Source of the DNA: an uncultured Prevotella sp.
GTDB lineage: Bacteria > Bacteroidota > Bacteroidia > Bacteroidales > Bacteroidaceae
Assembly (NCBI GenBank): GCA_905235835.1
Contig: CAJONQ010000016.1
Location: 1 to 41,504 of the forward strand
DNA: 41,504 bases
Direction: 5' to 3'
The notes under the pieces are model-generated. The model was given only the letters and a program-made list of their open reading frames with translations. It searched no databases and was not told the DNA's origin. Below are positions 24,729 to 33,628 of this stretch, piece by piece. How positions within the stretch are numbered: position 1 is the stretch's first letter; each line of letters begins with the position of its first letter. A program made the position numbers and the translations under genes.

Positions 24729-26395
24729 AAAGAATATTATTCGTTTTACCCTTATACCTCTTTACCCTTTTACCCATCTCCGCACAGTCATGGGCTTCAA
24801 AGGCTGTAAAATCGATGCTTACGTTGAAGACGTTTGCCAAAGATGGTACCTTATTAGCCAGCAGCACAGGTTTCTTCGTCGGTACCGATGGAGAGGCTGT
24901 CAGTAGTTACGCACCTTTCAAGGGGGCGCAACGTGCCATCATTATTGACGCTCAAGGAAAAGAATATCCTGTCGAGTACATGTTAGGTGCCAATGACACC
25001 TACGATGTGGCAAAGTTTCAAGCGGCAGCCCGAAAGACCACTCCTCTTCCCATTGCAGCCAATGCCACTAAAGGAAGCAGCGTATGGCTCTTGCCTTATG
25101 CTGTCAAGAAGACTCCCGACTGTGTGCAAGGAGCAATCACTAATGCGGAACTCTTCCAAGACAAATATCAATACTACACCCTGCAGTTGACTGCTGAGGA
25201 TAGTCAGATGAGTTGTCCTGTCCTCAATCAGAATGGTGAGGTGGTAGGAATCCTCCAGCCTGCTGCCGGAGACCAGAAAGGAACGTCCTATGCTGTCAGT
25301 GCCCGTTTTGCGACAGACCAGAAGATCAATGGACTGAGTTTCAACGACCCCGCATTGAAACAGACACAAATACCACTGGCACTCCCTGACGATGCTAAGG
25401 ATGCCTTACTCTCTCTCTTCCTTGCATCCTCGTCAATGAGTGAAAGTCAGTATGCCAATTTGGTGGAGCGTTTCATTCAGAAATTCCCCAATGAGGCTGA
25501 CGGCTATATCTATCGTGCCCGGTATCAAGCCTCAAAAGGTAATTACAGTAGTGCCGAAGAGGACATGCAGAAAGCCTTAAGAGTTGGAGGAGCGCAAGAT
25601 GATGTTCATTACCAATACGCAGAGCTTATCTATCAGAAAGAAATCTATCAAAGCGACAAGCCGTTCAGTGCGTGGACGCTCGACAAAGCTTTCAGTGAGT
25701 CGCAAAAGGCCCATCGTATCAACCCCATGTCTATCTATCTACAGCAACAGGCACAGATACGTTATGCACAAGGACAATATGCTGAGGCTTATAACCTCTA
25801 TGATCAGCTTACCCGTAGCGACCTTCGCAGTGCGGATATCTTCTTTGCCGCCTCCCAATGCAAGGCTCAGCTGAAGGACACTGAGCAGCAACTCGCCTTG
25901 CTGGATAGTGCGGTCAATCAGTTTTCTCGTCCTTATGTCAAGACAGCGGCACCTTATCTGCTGGCTCGTGCCCAGGCTCTATATAATCATGAGAAATACC
26001 GTCCTGCTGTTAACGACTATAACGAGTATGCGGAACTGATGGGCACACAGTTAGGAGCTCCTTTCTACTACCAGCGTGAACTTGCTGAGATTGGTGGACA
26101 TCTCTACCTGCAGGCTCTTAATGATATCAATAAGGCTATCGAACTGGCTCCTACCGAGTCGATGTACTATGCGGAGAAAGCCTCCTTGCAGATTCGTGTA
26201 GGTATGCATAAGGAAGCCATGGAGACAGCACGCCAACTGATTCAAATGTCTCCCGAACTTTCGGACGGTTATCTGTTCCTTGGATTAGCTCAATGCTTGA
26301 CTAATCAGAAAGTGGAGGGAACCAAGAATCTTAATAAAGCTAAAGAACTTGGAAACGAACAGGCTCAGGCGCTAATTGACAAGTATAGCAAATAA
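24725..26395 (+). CDS. Protease-like (catalytically altered) protein with TPR domain
   Basis: The 556-residue exported protein has a signal peptide (MKRILFVLPLYLFTLLPISAQ), a trypsin/HtrA-like N-terminal domain (about residues 28-200) and tetratricopeptide repeats (about 245-550; AEEDMQKALRVG, AYNLYDQLTRSD, ALNDINKAIELAP). The protease landmarks are recognisable (GTLLASSTGFFVGTDGEAVSS; DTYDVAKFQ; CPVLNQNGEVVGILQP), but the active-site positions look changed. The His site of TNxHV is Ala63, and the Ser of GNSGGP aligns with Met162. Asp94 remains. It is therefore probably a non-catalytic scaffold. Its start overlaps recN (ATGA). Confidence 0.82.
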   Translation: MKRILFVLPLYLFTLLPISAQSWASKAVKSMLTLKTFAKDGTLLASSTGFFVGTDGEAVSSYAPFKGAQRAIIIDAQGKEYPVEYMLGANDTYDVAKFQAAARKTTPLPIAANATKGSSVWLLPYAVKKTPDCVQGAITNAELFQDKYQYYTLQLTAEDSQMSCPVLNQNGEVVGILQPAAGDQKGTSYAVSARFATDQKINGLSFNDPALKQTQIPLALPDDAKDALLSLFLASSSMSESQYANLVERFIQKFPNEADGYIYRARYQASKGNYSSAEEDMQKALRVGGAQDDVHYQYAELIYQKEIYQSDKPFSAWTLDKAFSESQKAHRINPMSIYLQQQAQIRYAQGQYAEAYNLYDQLTRSDLRSADIFFAASQCKAQLKDTEQQLALLDSAVNQFSRPYVKTAAPYLLARAQALYNHEKYRPAVNDYNEYAELMGTQLGAPFYYQRELAEIGGHLYLQALNDINKAIELAPTESMYYAEKASLQIRVGMHKEAMETARQLIQMSPELSDGYLFLGLAQCLTNQKVEGTKNLNKAKELGNEQAQALIDKYSK

Positions 26396-26419
26396 AAAAA
26401 TATTAATTTACGATTATTA

Positions 26420-26451
26420 TTTGGATTATTCTCAATAAATCCTTATCTTTG
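26420..26451 (+). promoter_or_regulatory. Promoter of the fucose isomerase-like gene
   Basis: TTTG (26420-26423) and TATCTTTG (26444-26451) are 20 bp apart, 44 bp before the start codon. Confidence 0.72.
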
Positions 26452-26495
26452 CAGAGAATGTGAACTAACAATACTTTTATTAAAGACATTACAAA

Positions 26496-27992
26496 ATGAA
26501 GAATGTACCTGAAATGAAAATCGGAATCGTCGCTGTAAGTCGCGACTGTTTCCCTGAGTCACTGGCTGTTAACCGTCGTAAGGCTGTCATCGCCGCGTAT
26601 GAGAAGAAGTATGGCAAGGAGGGCATCTACGAGTGTCCTATCTGCATCGTAGAGAGTGAGATTCACGCCCAGCAGGCACTGGAGGATGTGCAGAAGGCAG
26701 GATGTAACGCCCTCGTTGTTTACCTCGGCAACTTCGGTCCTGAGATTTCAGAGACCATGCTTGCTGACTGGTTCCAAGGACCTACCATGTTCTGCGCTGC
26801 CGCTGAGGAGACACAGAACGACCTGATTGACGGACGTGGTGATGCCTACTGCGGTATGCTGAATGCAAGCCAGGCTCTCTCCCTCCGCAAGACTCGTGCC
26901 TATATCCCAGAAGAGCCTGTTGGCGATGCTGACCAGTGCGCAGAGATGATTCATGAGTTCTTCCCCATCGCTCGTGCTATCGTCGGTCTGCAGAACCTGA
27001 AGATTATCAGCTTCGGTCCTCGTCCAAACAACTTCCTCGCTTGTAACGCTCCTATCCGTGCGCTCTATGACCTCGATGTTGAGATTGAGGAGAACTCTGA
27101 GCTCGACTTGCTGGAGGCTTTCCAGAAGCATGCTGGTGATCCTCGCATTGACGATGTTGTAAAGGATATGGCTCAGGAGTTGGGTGCCGGCAACAAGATT
27201 CCTTCTGTATTGCCGAAGCTCGCTCAGTATGAGTTGACACTGACAGACTGGATAGAGGCTCACAAGGGCTCTCGCAAGTATGTGGCAATGGCTAACAAAT
27301 GCTGGCCTGCTTTCCAGACCATGTTCGGCTTCGTTCCTTGCTATGTTAACAGCCGTCTGACTGGTCGTGGCATCCCCGTTGCTTGTGAGGTAGATATCTA
27401 CGGTGCCCTCTCTGAGTTCATCGGTACCTGCATCACACAGGATGCTGTTACATTGCTCGACATCAACAACTCCGTACCTCGCGACATGTACGAGGAGAGC
27501 ATCAAGGGTAAAAAGTTCGAGTGCGACACCTATACCGACAAGGAGATATTCATGGGCTTCCACTGCGGTAACACTGCCAGCTCTAAGGTTTGCAGCTGCC
27601 AGATGTGCTTCCAGCGTATCATGGCACGTGCATTGCCAGTAGAGGTAACTAATGGTACTTTGGAGGGTGACCTGAAACCTGGTAAGGCTACTGTTTACCG
27701 TCTGCAGTCTACCGCTGACACCAAGTTGCGCGCTTACATCGCTCAGGGTGAGATCCTTCCAGTAGCTACACGCTCATTCGGTAGCATCGGTACCTTCGGT
27801 ATCAAGAACATGAGCCGCTTCTATCGTCACGTCCTCATTGAGAAACACTACCCACACCATGCTGCCGTGATGTTCGAGCATGCAGGTAAGTATCTGTGGG
27901 AGGTTCTCAAATACATGGGTATCCCTGTTGAGGAGATCGACTACAACTTCCCGAAGGGAGACTACTATCCCACCGAGAATCCATTTGCATAA
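26496..27992 (+). CDS. L-fucose/L-arabinose isomerase-family protein
   Basis: The 498-residue product belongs to the FucI/AraA superfamily of Mn-dependent aldose-ketose isomerases. Three residues correspond well to the metal ligands of FucI: Glu298 (ACEVDIYGAL), Asp322 (LLDINN) and His356 (GFHCGNT). The protein is shorter than E. coli FucI (591 residues) and has many cysteines near the active site (GNTASSKVCSCQMC). The substrate is unknown: it could be fucose, arabinose or another sugar or acid. It is followed by a terminator and a PfkB kinase; no fucose kinase, aldolase or permease is nearby. Confidence 0.85.
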   Translation: MKNVPEMKIGIVAVSRDCFPESLAVNRRKAVIAAYEKKYGKEGIYECPICIVESEIHAQQALEDVQKAGCNALVVYLGNFGPEISETMLADWFQGPTMFCAAAEETQNDLIDGRGDAYCGMLNASQALSLRKTRAYIPEEPVGDADQCAEMIHEFFPIARAIVGLQNLKIISFGPRPNNFLACNAPIRALYDLDVEIEENSELDLLEAFQKHAGDPRIDDVVKDMAQELGAGNKIPSVLPKLAQYELTLTDWIEAHKGSRKYVAMANKCWPAFQTMFGFVPCYVNSRLTGRGIPVACEVDIYGALSEFIGTCITQDAVTLLDINNSVPRDMYEESIKGKKFECDTYTDKEIFMGFHCGNTASSKVCSCQMCFQRIMARALPVEVTNGTLEGDLKPGKATVYRLQSTADTKLRAYIAQGEILPVATRSFGSIGTFGIKNMSRFYRHVLIEKHYPHHAAVMFEHAGKYLWEVLKYMGIPVEEIDYNFPKGDYYPTENPFA

Positions 27993-28012
27993 TGCAATAA
28001 GGAGATGAATAA

Positions 28013-28046
28013 ATAAAAGAGGATGCACCATCGTATCCTCTTTTAT
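28013..28046. terminator. Terminator after the fucose isomerase-like gene
   Basis: TAAAAGAGGAT (28014-28024) pairs with ATCCTCTTTTA (28035-28045) around a 10-nt loop, with one further A-T pair outside. The 3' arm ends in TTTTATTATA. Its stem core AGAGGAT recurs in other terminators of this window. Confidence 0.75.
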
Positions 28047-28083
28047 TATATACTTTAGAAGAATCGCTTCAAGGACAAAAAGG

Positions 28084-29133
28084 ATGGAGAAAAAGATGAA
28101 ATTCATAACGATGGGCGAGATCATGCTACGCATGACACGCCCCAACTACCAACGTATCATACAAGGTAATAAGATTGACGGTTTCTATGGAGGCAGTGAG
28201 GCAAATGTTGCAGTATCGCTTGCCATGATGGGTAATGACGTAGAGTATGTGACCCGTCTGCCGAACAACATGCTGGGAATAGCTTGTCGCAATGAGCTGC
28301 GACGCTATCAAGTAGGCACGAACCATATCCTTTGGGGTGGTTCTAGAGTAGGCAAATATTTCTACGAGCAGGCAGCATCGCTTCGTGGTTCGACCATCTC
28401 CTACGATCGTGAGCACTCGTCGATGATGACATTACGTCCTCATATGATTGATTGGAAGGATATCCTGAAAGATGCTGATGTCTTCCATTGGACGGGTATC
28501 ACCTGCGGTCTTTCGGAGGGAGCCAGAGATGCAACCTTAGACGGACTCGACGAGGCTCAGCGAAAGGGGCTTTGCATCTCCTGCGACATCAACTATCGGA
28601 AGAATTTATGGAAATACGGACAAGAAGCTCGTGACATCATGTTACCTGCACTCAAAACCTGTCATATCGTGTTTGGTGACACTGGTGAATGGAAACTCAT
28701 GACAGGGATGACACCCCCACTCTTTGATGCCAAGGACACTTCGTATGAGTTAGATGTAGAAGCTTACAGAAAGTATTTTGAGCGAACACAGGAGATGCAG
28801 CCAAAAGGCAGGTATTTCATTATGGGCATCCGCAATGTATTGTCGGCAAGTCATCACCTATTGACAGGAGTTCTCTTTGCTGACGGCAAGTTATACCATA
28901 CTGGTATTGTAGACATCAACCCCGTCCTCGACCCGATAGGTGTTGGCGATGCCTTCATTGCTGCCTATATGCATGCCCACTTCCGTTGGCATGGTGAGCA
29001 TCAGAAACATCTGAACTACGCACTGACAGCCTCATCCATGAAGAATACCATCATGGGAGACTTCAACCTGTTGACAGAGCAAGAAGTGCTGGATACGATG
29101 GAGGAAGTCTTAAAAGACTTTATTCCACGATAA
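28084..29133 (+). CDS. PfkB-family sugar kinase (KdgK-like)
   Basis: The 349-residue ribokinase-family product begins MGEIMLRMTRPNYQRI, typical of 2-dehydro-3-deoxygluconokinases, and has the substrate loop GGSEANVAVSLAMMG. The C-terminal signature DPIGVGDAFIAAYMHA carries the catalytic aspartate. KDG kinase is the closest match; the substrate has not been proven. A second ATG at 28096, preceded by GGAG, gives an N-terminus closer to the family and may be the true start. Its 3' end overlaps the convergent SH3b gene by 14 bp. Confidence 0.87.
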   Translation: MEKKMKFITMGEIMLRMTRPNYQRIIQGNKIDGFYGGSEANVAVSLAMMGNDVEYVTRLPNNMLGIACRNELRRYQVGTNHILWGGSRVGKYFYEQAASLRGSTISYDREHSSMMTLRPHMIDWKDILKDADVFHWTGITCGLSEGARDATLDGLDEAQRKGLCISCDINYRKNLWKYGQEARDIMLPALKTCHIVFGDTGEWKLMTGMTPPLFDAKDTSYELDVEAYRKYFERTQEMQPKGRYFIMGIRNVLSASHHLLTGVLFADGKLYHTGIVDINPVLDPIGVGDAFIAAYMHAHFRWHGEHQKHLNYALTASSMKNTIMGDFNLLTEQEVLDTMEEVLKDFIPR

Positions 29134-29617
29134 CGTCGTCCTTATTGATAAAGAGATAGTCGTGACCTGTCTTGAGGACGTAATAACCGTCCTCCAGCAG
29201 TTCATACTCGTCGGCGATGATAGTGCCTTTCTCCACAAAGCCATAAGGAACATACTTGGGACCTTCATCAGCATAATTGTCAGTATATAATGACGTTATC
29301 TCTTTCTTTGCTACCAGTTTAGGCTGTCCATTACGGGTATACCAACCCTGTGTACCCATATACTTGGTATATACCCAGCCAACAATATTCTCAACCCTTA
29401 CCTTGCTCCATCGCTTACCATACTCCAACAGGATGCCACGTCCTAATCCATGGAATGCCAAAGGGAGTGTGGTCAGCACATCAGCCTTACTGGAAGGCAT
29501 GGAACGGACATTCAGAAAACCATCATCGGAGGTGGCATAACACACGATCAACTCATTCTGTGCCCAGAGTAAACTGCTCACGAAGAACAGGCAAAAAGAA
29601 AAAAGTATTCGTCTCAT
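29120..29617 (-). CDS. Secreted SH3b-domain protein
   Basis: The 165-residue product has a signal peptide (MRRILFSFCLFFVSSLLWAQ) and an SH3-type bacterial domain at about residues 25-90 (DGFLNVRSMPSSKADVLTTLP, then WSKVRVENIVGWVYTKYMG). A second beta-rich module follows (ITSLYTDNYADEGPKYVPYGFVEKGTI). SH3b modules usually bind peptidoglycan or scaffold wall enzymes; no catalytic domain is present. It has its own promoter (29646-29677). Confidence 0.85.
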   Translation of the reverse strand: MRRILFSFCLFFVSSLLWAQNELIVCYATSDDGFLNVRSMPSSKADVLTTLPLAFHGLGRGILLEYGKRWSKVRVENIVGWVYTKYMGTQGWYTRNGQPKLVAKKEITSLYTDNYADEGPKYVPYGFVEKGTIIADEYELLEDGYYVLKTGHDYLFINKDDVIVE

Positions 29618-29645
29618 AAGTGTTCATGATTGAGGTTTGACGGTG

Positions 29646-29677
29646 CAAATATAAGTATTTATGATGAATTTCCCAAA
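29646..29677 (-). promoter_or_regulatory. Promoter of the SH3b-protein gene
   Basis: On the minus strand TTTG (29677-29674) and TATATTTG (29653-29646) are 20 bp apart, 28 bp before the start codon. Confidence 0.7.
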
Positions 29678-29681
29678 TTAA

Positions 29682-29713
29682 TTTGGTTTTTATCTTTAAA
29701 CTTCGTAACTTTA
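29682..29713 (+). promoter_or_regulatory. Promoter of the FemAB-like gene
   Basis: TTTG (29682-29685) and TAACTTTA (29706-29713) are 20 bp apart; the last base differs from consensus. Only 4 bp separate its -33 box from that of the divergent SH3b promoter. Confidence 0.6.
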
Positions 29714-29719
29714 CACCCC

Positions 29720-30700
29720 ATGAGAGAGTTGAAAGTCACCATTTATGAGCATGCCAAAGAATTGCCAACCATTCCAGAAGGCAACTATTTCCACAGTCCG
29801 GAACTGATGGAGCTCTGCGAGCGTACACCTCGACAGAAGCCTTTGATGGCGACGGTTACACAGGATGGTATCGTGGTGGCTCACATGCTTGCCATCATCT
29901 ATTACAGGAGGTCGTGGCTTCCACCTTATTTATATATAAATGTCAGAGTGATGGGCGAAGGTGTCTATCATCTCAAGGATGGAGAGCATAACGAACAACA
30001 ACTCTTCGGACTGATGGCAGAAGCAATCACTGAACGGATGCAAAACAAGGCATTATACATTGAGTTCAGTCATTTCACCCATAAAATGTTCGGATATAAA
30101 GAACTAAGACACCTGGGATTCTTCCATGTGAAATGGATGAATATCCACAACTCACTGCATTCCCGTACCCCAGAAGAACGTATCACAGAACGGCAGATGA
30201 GACGCGTCGAAGCGGCTCGGGAACGTGGAGCCATCACCAAAGTGGTAGAGACTGACGAGGAGTTTAGAGAGTTTTCCAAACTATTGCGTCGCCATAACTG
30301 GTTAAAGCCACGACGCTATCTGCCCGCAGACGATTTCTTCCGAGGGATGATGGACAGTCAGCGATGCCGTCTGTTTATCACCAAATTCCATGAGATAGTG
30401 ATTGGCTGTTGCGCCTGTGTATATTCTGACGGGGATATGTACCTCTGGTATTCCGCATCAAGGAGAAAGAGTTTCGCCATGTTACATCCTAATGCCACTA
30501 CGATATGGAATGCGATGAAACATGCTCATGCTGAGGGAATGAAACATTTCCGTTTCGTAGACGTAGGTCTACCCTTCCGTCGCAATCTATATCGTGATTT
30601 CATTCTCAGTTTCGGTGGTAAGGAGGTGACCGCTTTCCGCTGGTTCCGCATCAGCATTCGCTGGGTCAATGCCTTTGCTTCATGGTGGTGGAGAGAATAA
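29720..30700 (+). CDS. FemAB/GNAT-like acyltransferase
   Basis: The 326-residue product resembles the double-GNAT FemAB/BioF2-like family. An N-terminal half (YFHSPELMELCERTPRQKPLMATV, binding-face strands to about residue 140) is followed by a basic helix (EERITERQMRRVEAARERGA). A C-terminal GNAT half follows (LFITKFHEIVIGCCACVYSDGDMYLWYSASR..., ATTIWNAMKHAHAEGMKHFRFVDVG). Such enzymes add amino acids or acyl groups, often to cell-wall or surface polymers. The ATG at 29720 is chosen because the earlier in-frame ATG would cross the promoter. Only 6 bp separate the -7 element from the start. Confidence 0.8.
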   Translation: MRELKVTIYEHAKELPTIPEGNYFHSPELMELCERTPRQKPLMATVTQDGIVVAHMLAIIYYRRSWLPPYLYINVRVMGEGVYHLKDGEHNEQQLFGLMAEAITERMQNKALYIEFSHFTHKMFGYKELRHLGFFHVKWMNIHNSLHSRTPEERITERQMRRVEAARERGAITKVVETDEEFREFSKLLRRHNWLKPRRYLPADDFFRGMMDSQRCRLFITKFHEIVIGCCACVYSDGDMYLWYSASRRKSFAMLHPNATTIWNAMKHAHAEGMKHFRFVDVGLPFRRNLYRDFILSFGGKEVTAFRWFRISIRWVNAFASWWWRE

Positions 30701-30736
30701 TGTAATAAATTCCTTTTTCATGCGTTATATAGGAGT

Positions 30737-33118
30737 ATGAGTCGACAATATCATATTCTGACACTATGTATGCTACTCTTTGGTAGCATGATGCTGCATG
30801 CACAGTCGTTTACCCTCTCTGGCGTGGTAAGCGACGAGGAAGGGAATGCTATTGAGCTTGCCACTGTGAGCTGTCTGGAACAAGGGGCAGTGACAGTAGC
30901 AAACCTCAAAGGTGAATACTCGCTGAACCTGAAATCAGCAGATTCCGTCGTCGTTAAATTCTCGATGATAGGTTTCCAGACTCGTACCCGTGTGCTTCGC
31001 AATCCGAAAGGTAAACAACGACTGATGATCACCCTGTATCCGATGAAGGAACTCGACGAGGTGGTGGTGACAGAGAAGCGCAGACAGACGACAGGCACAG
31101 AACAACTGGACACCAAAAACCTTAGGAACACCCCTTCAACAACAGGTAACGCTGTAGAGGAATTGGTACAGCAACAGGCTGGTGTATCGACCCATAATGA
31201 ATTGTCAAGCCAATATAATGTTCGTGGTGGCTCCTTCGACGAGAACTCCGTCTATATCAATGGCACAGAGGTATATCGTCCCCTACTCATCCGTAGCGGT
31301 CAGCAGGAAGGACTGTCTGTCATTAACAGCGACATGGTAGAGAAGATTGGTTTCTCGTCTGGTGGCTTTGAAGCGAAATATGGTGACAAGATGTCTAGTG
31401 CTTTAGATATCCAATATCGAAAGCCCACCCGATTAGAAGGTAATATCCAAGCTTCCCTTTTAGGTGGAAGCGTCTTTGTCGGCTATGGCAACAAGAAGTT
31501 CTCAATGAGTCATGGTGTGCGCTATAAAACGAACCGCTACCTATTAGGCTCCTTGGAAACAAAGGGTGAGTACAAGCCCAACTTCCTCGACTATCAGACC
31601 TATATCACGTGGCATCCTAACAAGCGATGGGACTTAGAGGTCATTGGTACTATCTCTGAAAACCATTACAATTTCTCCCCCAGTGACAGGGAGACCTCCT
31701 TCGGCACCATGCAGGACGTGAAATCATTCAAGGTCTATTTCGACGGACAAGAGAAGGATATTTTCCGTACTTTGTTTGGTACTGCGGCAATCACCTATCA
31801 CCCCACAGAGAAGACACATGTGAAGCTGCAAGCTGCCGCCTTCCATACAAAGGAACAGGAGACTTACGACATCCAAGGACAATACTGGCTGGATGACACA
31901 CAGACCTCAGAGAATTTAGGTGTTGGAACCTATATGGAGCATGCCCGTAACTATCTCACTGCTAATGTGGCAAGTGCAAAGCTGACTGTCAACCACAAAG
32001 CAAAGCGTCATGACATAGAAGGTGGTCTGACCATGAAATGGGAGGAGATTGAGGAGAATGCCAGAGAGTATGAGATGCGTGACTCCAGTGGATATAGTAT
32101 TCCCCATACGGGAAAGCGATTGGACATGATTTACTCCCTCGCTTCCAAACAAGAGATGTCTTCAACCCGACTGGAAGCATATCTACAAGACACCTATCGC
32201 TTCCAGACTGGTAATGCGGAGAAGCCTAACCTGTGGACGCTGAATATGGGTGTGAGACTCGCCAACTGGAGTTATAACAAAGAGACGATTATCTCACCAC
32301 GTGTCTCACTGGCGATGATACCCGGCTTCAATGAGAACATGACCTTCCGTCTCTCCACAGGACTATATTATCAGGCACCATTCTATAAGGAATTACGTGA
32401 TACCACGACGATTAATGGAAGAACCATTGTGACCTTGAACAACGATATCAAGAGTCAGCGTTCTATTCATATTGTGGGTGCTTTCGATTACAGATTCCGC
32501 ATGGCAAACCGTCCTTTCCGCTTTACAGCAGAGGCATATTACAAGATCATGAACAACCTCGTGCCCTACAATGTACAGAACATGAAAGTAGTGTACTATG
32601 GTGAGAACCTTGCGAAAGGCTATGCGGCAGGACTGGACCTGAAACTATATGGAGAGTTCGTACCAGGCACCGACTCTTGGTTGACCTTCTCTGTGATGAG
32701 CACCCGACAGAAAATCAATGGTGTCAGTATCCCTATGCCTACAGACCAGCGATGGGGTATCAATCTGCATTTTACCGACTATTTCCCTGGCACAGAACGT
32801 TGGAAGATGACATTGCGTCTTGCTATTGCCGACGGACTGCCCTTCGGTGCCCCGCACCGTGGACTGGAATACCAACAGTTCCGTGCTCCTGCTTATAAAC
32901 GTGCCGATATCGGTATGAGTTTCCTTGCTTACCATAAAGAAGATCGTAGTAATTTCGGTCTACGACGTATCTGGCTGAGTTTGGAAGGACTCAACATCCT
33001 CGGCATCTCCAATGTCAATAGTTATTATTGGGTGACAGACGTAACCAACCAGCAATATGCCGTTCCAAACTATTTAACAGGAAGACAAATCAACGGAAAA
33101 GTGATTGTTGAGTTTTAA
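30737..33118 (+). CDS. TonB-dependent outer-membrane receptor
   Basis: The 793-residue product has a signal peptide (MSRQYHILTLCMLLFGSMMLHAQ) and an N-terminal carboxypeptidase-regulatory-like beta domain (about residues 25-105; LSGVVSDEEGNAIELATVSC, FSMIGFQTRTRVL). A TonB-box-like stretch (ELDEVVVTEKRR) precedes the plug domain (NVRGGSFDENSVYINGTEVYRP) and a long beta-barrel. There is no SusD partner next to it, and it is shorter than SusC proteins, so it is more likely a receptor for a metal chelate, cofactor or small ligand. It starts 36 bp after the FemAB-like gene, probably in the same transcript. Confidence 0.93.
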   Translation: MSRQYHILTLCMLLFGSMMLHAQSFTLSGVVSDEEGNAIELATVSCLEQGAVTVANLKGEYSLNLKSADSVVVKFSMIGFQTRTRVLRNPKGKQRLMITLYPMKELDEVVVTEKRRQTTGTEQLDTKNLRNTPSTTGNAVEELVQQQAGVSTHNELSSQYNVRGGSFDENSVYINGTEVYRPLLIRSGQQEGLSVINSDMVEKIGFSSGGFEAKYGDKMSSALDIQYRKPTRLEGNIQASLLGGSVFVGYGNKKFSMSHGVRYKTNRYLLGSLETKGEYKPNFLDYQTYITWHPNKRWDLEVIGTISENHYNFSPSDRETSFGTMQDVKSFKVYFDGQEKDIFRTLFGTAAITYHPTEKTHVKLQAAAFHTKEQETYDIQGQYWLDDTQTSENLGVGTYMEHARNYLTANVASAKLTVNHKAKRHDIEGGLTMKWEEIEENAREYEMRDSSGYSIPHTGKRLDMIYSLASKQEMSSTRLEAYLQDTYRFQTGNAEKPNLWTLNMGVRLANWSYNKETIISPRVSLAMIPGFNENMTFRLSTGLYYQAPFYKELRDTTTINGRTIVTLNNDIKSQRSIHIVGAFDYRFRMANRPFRFTAEAYYKIMNNLVPYNVQNMKVVYYGENLAKGYAAGLDLKLYGEFVPGTDSWLTFSVMSTRQKINGVSIPMPTDQRWGINLHFTDYFPGTERWKMTLRLAIADGLPFGAPHRGLEYQQFRAPAYKRADIGMSFLAYHKEDRSNFGLRRIWLSLEGLNILGISNVNSYYWVTDVTNQQYAVPNYLTGRQINGKVIVEF

Positions 33119-33166
33119 TTAGCGTTAATTATCAAGGTCAGATGCAATATTCTCATTTAAAAGTTG

Positions 33167-33174
33167 TACCTTTG
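33167..33174 (+). promoter_or_regulatory. -7 promoter element of the methylmalonyl-CoA cluster
   Basis: TACCTTTG lies 34 bp before the mce start. No TTTG was found at the expected distance upstream, so the -33 element is weak or absent. Confidence 0.5.
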
Positions 33175-33208
33175 CACTTCAGTAATTTAAAACTCAATTT
33201 TATACAAT

Positions 33209-33613
33209 ATGAAGATTTCACACATTGAGCATCTGGGCATCGCAGTCCAGAGCATTGAAGAGAGCCTGCCATTCTTTGAGAATGTACTGGGGCTGAAGTG
33301 CTATGCCGTTGAAACGGTAGAGGATCAGAAAGTAAAGACTGCCTTCTTGAAGTGCGGTGAGGTTAAACTCGAACTCCTGGAGCCAACATCTCCTGAGAGC
33401 ACTATTCAAAAGTGGATTGACAAAGGCAACAAGGGTGTACACCATGTGGCTTTCTGCATTGAGGATGGTGTTGCTAACGCACTGGCTGAGGTCAGCGAAA
33501 AGGGTGTTCGTCTGATTGACGAGAAGCCTCGTAAGGGTGCTGAGAACCTGAACATCGCCTTCCTGCATCCCAAATCAACAGCAGGAGTATTAACAGAACT
33601 TTGTGAACATTAA
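33209..33613 (+). CDS. mce: Methylmalonyl-CoA epimerase
   Basis: This enzyme interconverts (R)- and (S)-methylmalonyl-CoA in the succinate-propionate route. The 134-residue product is a vicinal-oxygen-chelate fold protein: the N-terminal HIEHLGIAVQSIEE (metal-ligand candidate His8), GVHHVAFCIEDGV, and the C-terminal AFLHPKSTAGVLTELCE with its final metal-binding glutamate are all present. It is the first gene of a four-gene cluster, 15 bp before the carboxyltransferase gene. Confidence 0.95.
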   Translation: MKISHIEHLGIAVQSIEESLPFFENVLGLKCYAVETVEDQKVKTAFLKCGEVKLELLEPTSPESTIQKWIDKGNKGVHHVAFCIEDGVANALAEVSEKGVRLIDEKPRKGAENLNIAFLHPKSTAGVLTELCEH

Positions 33614-33628
33614 TAAGACAAAACAACA

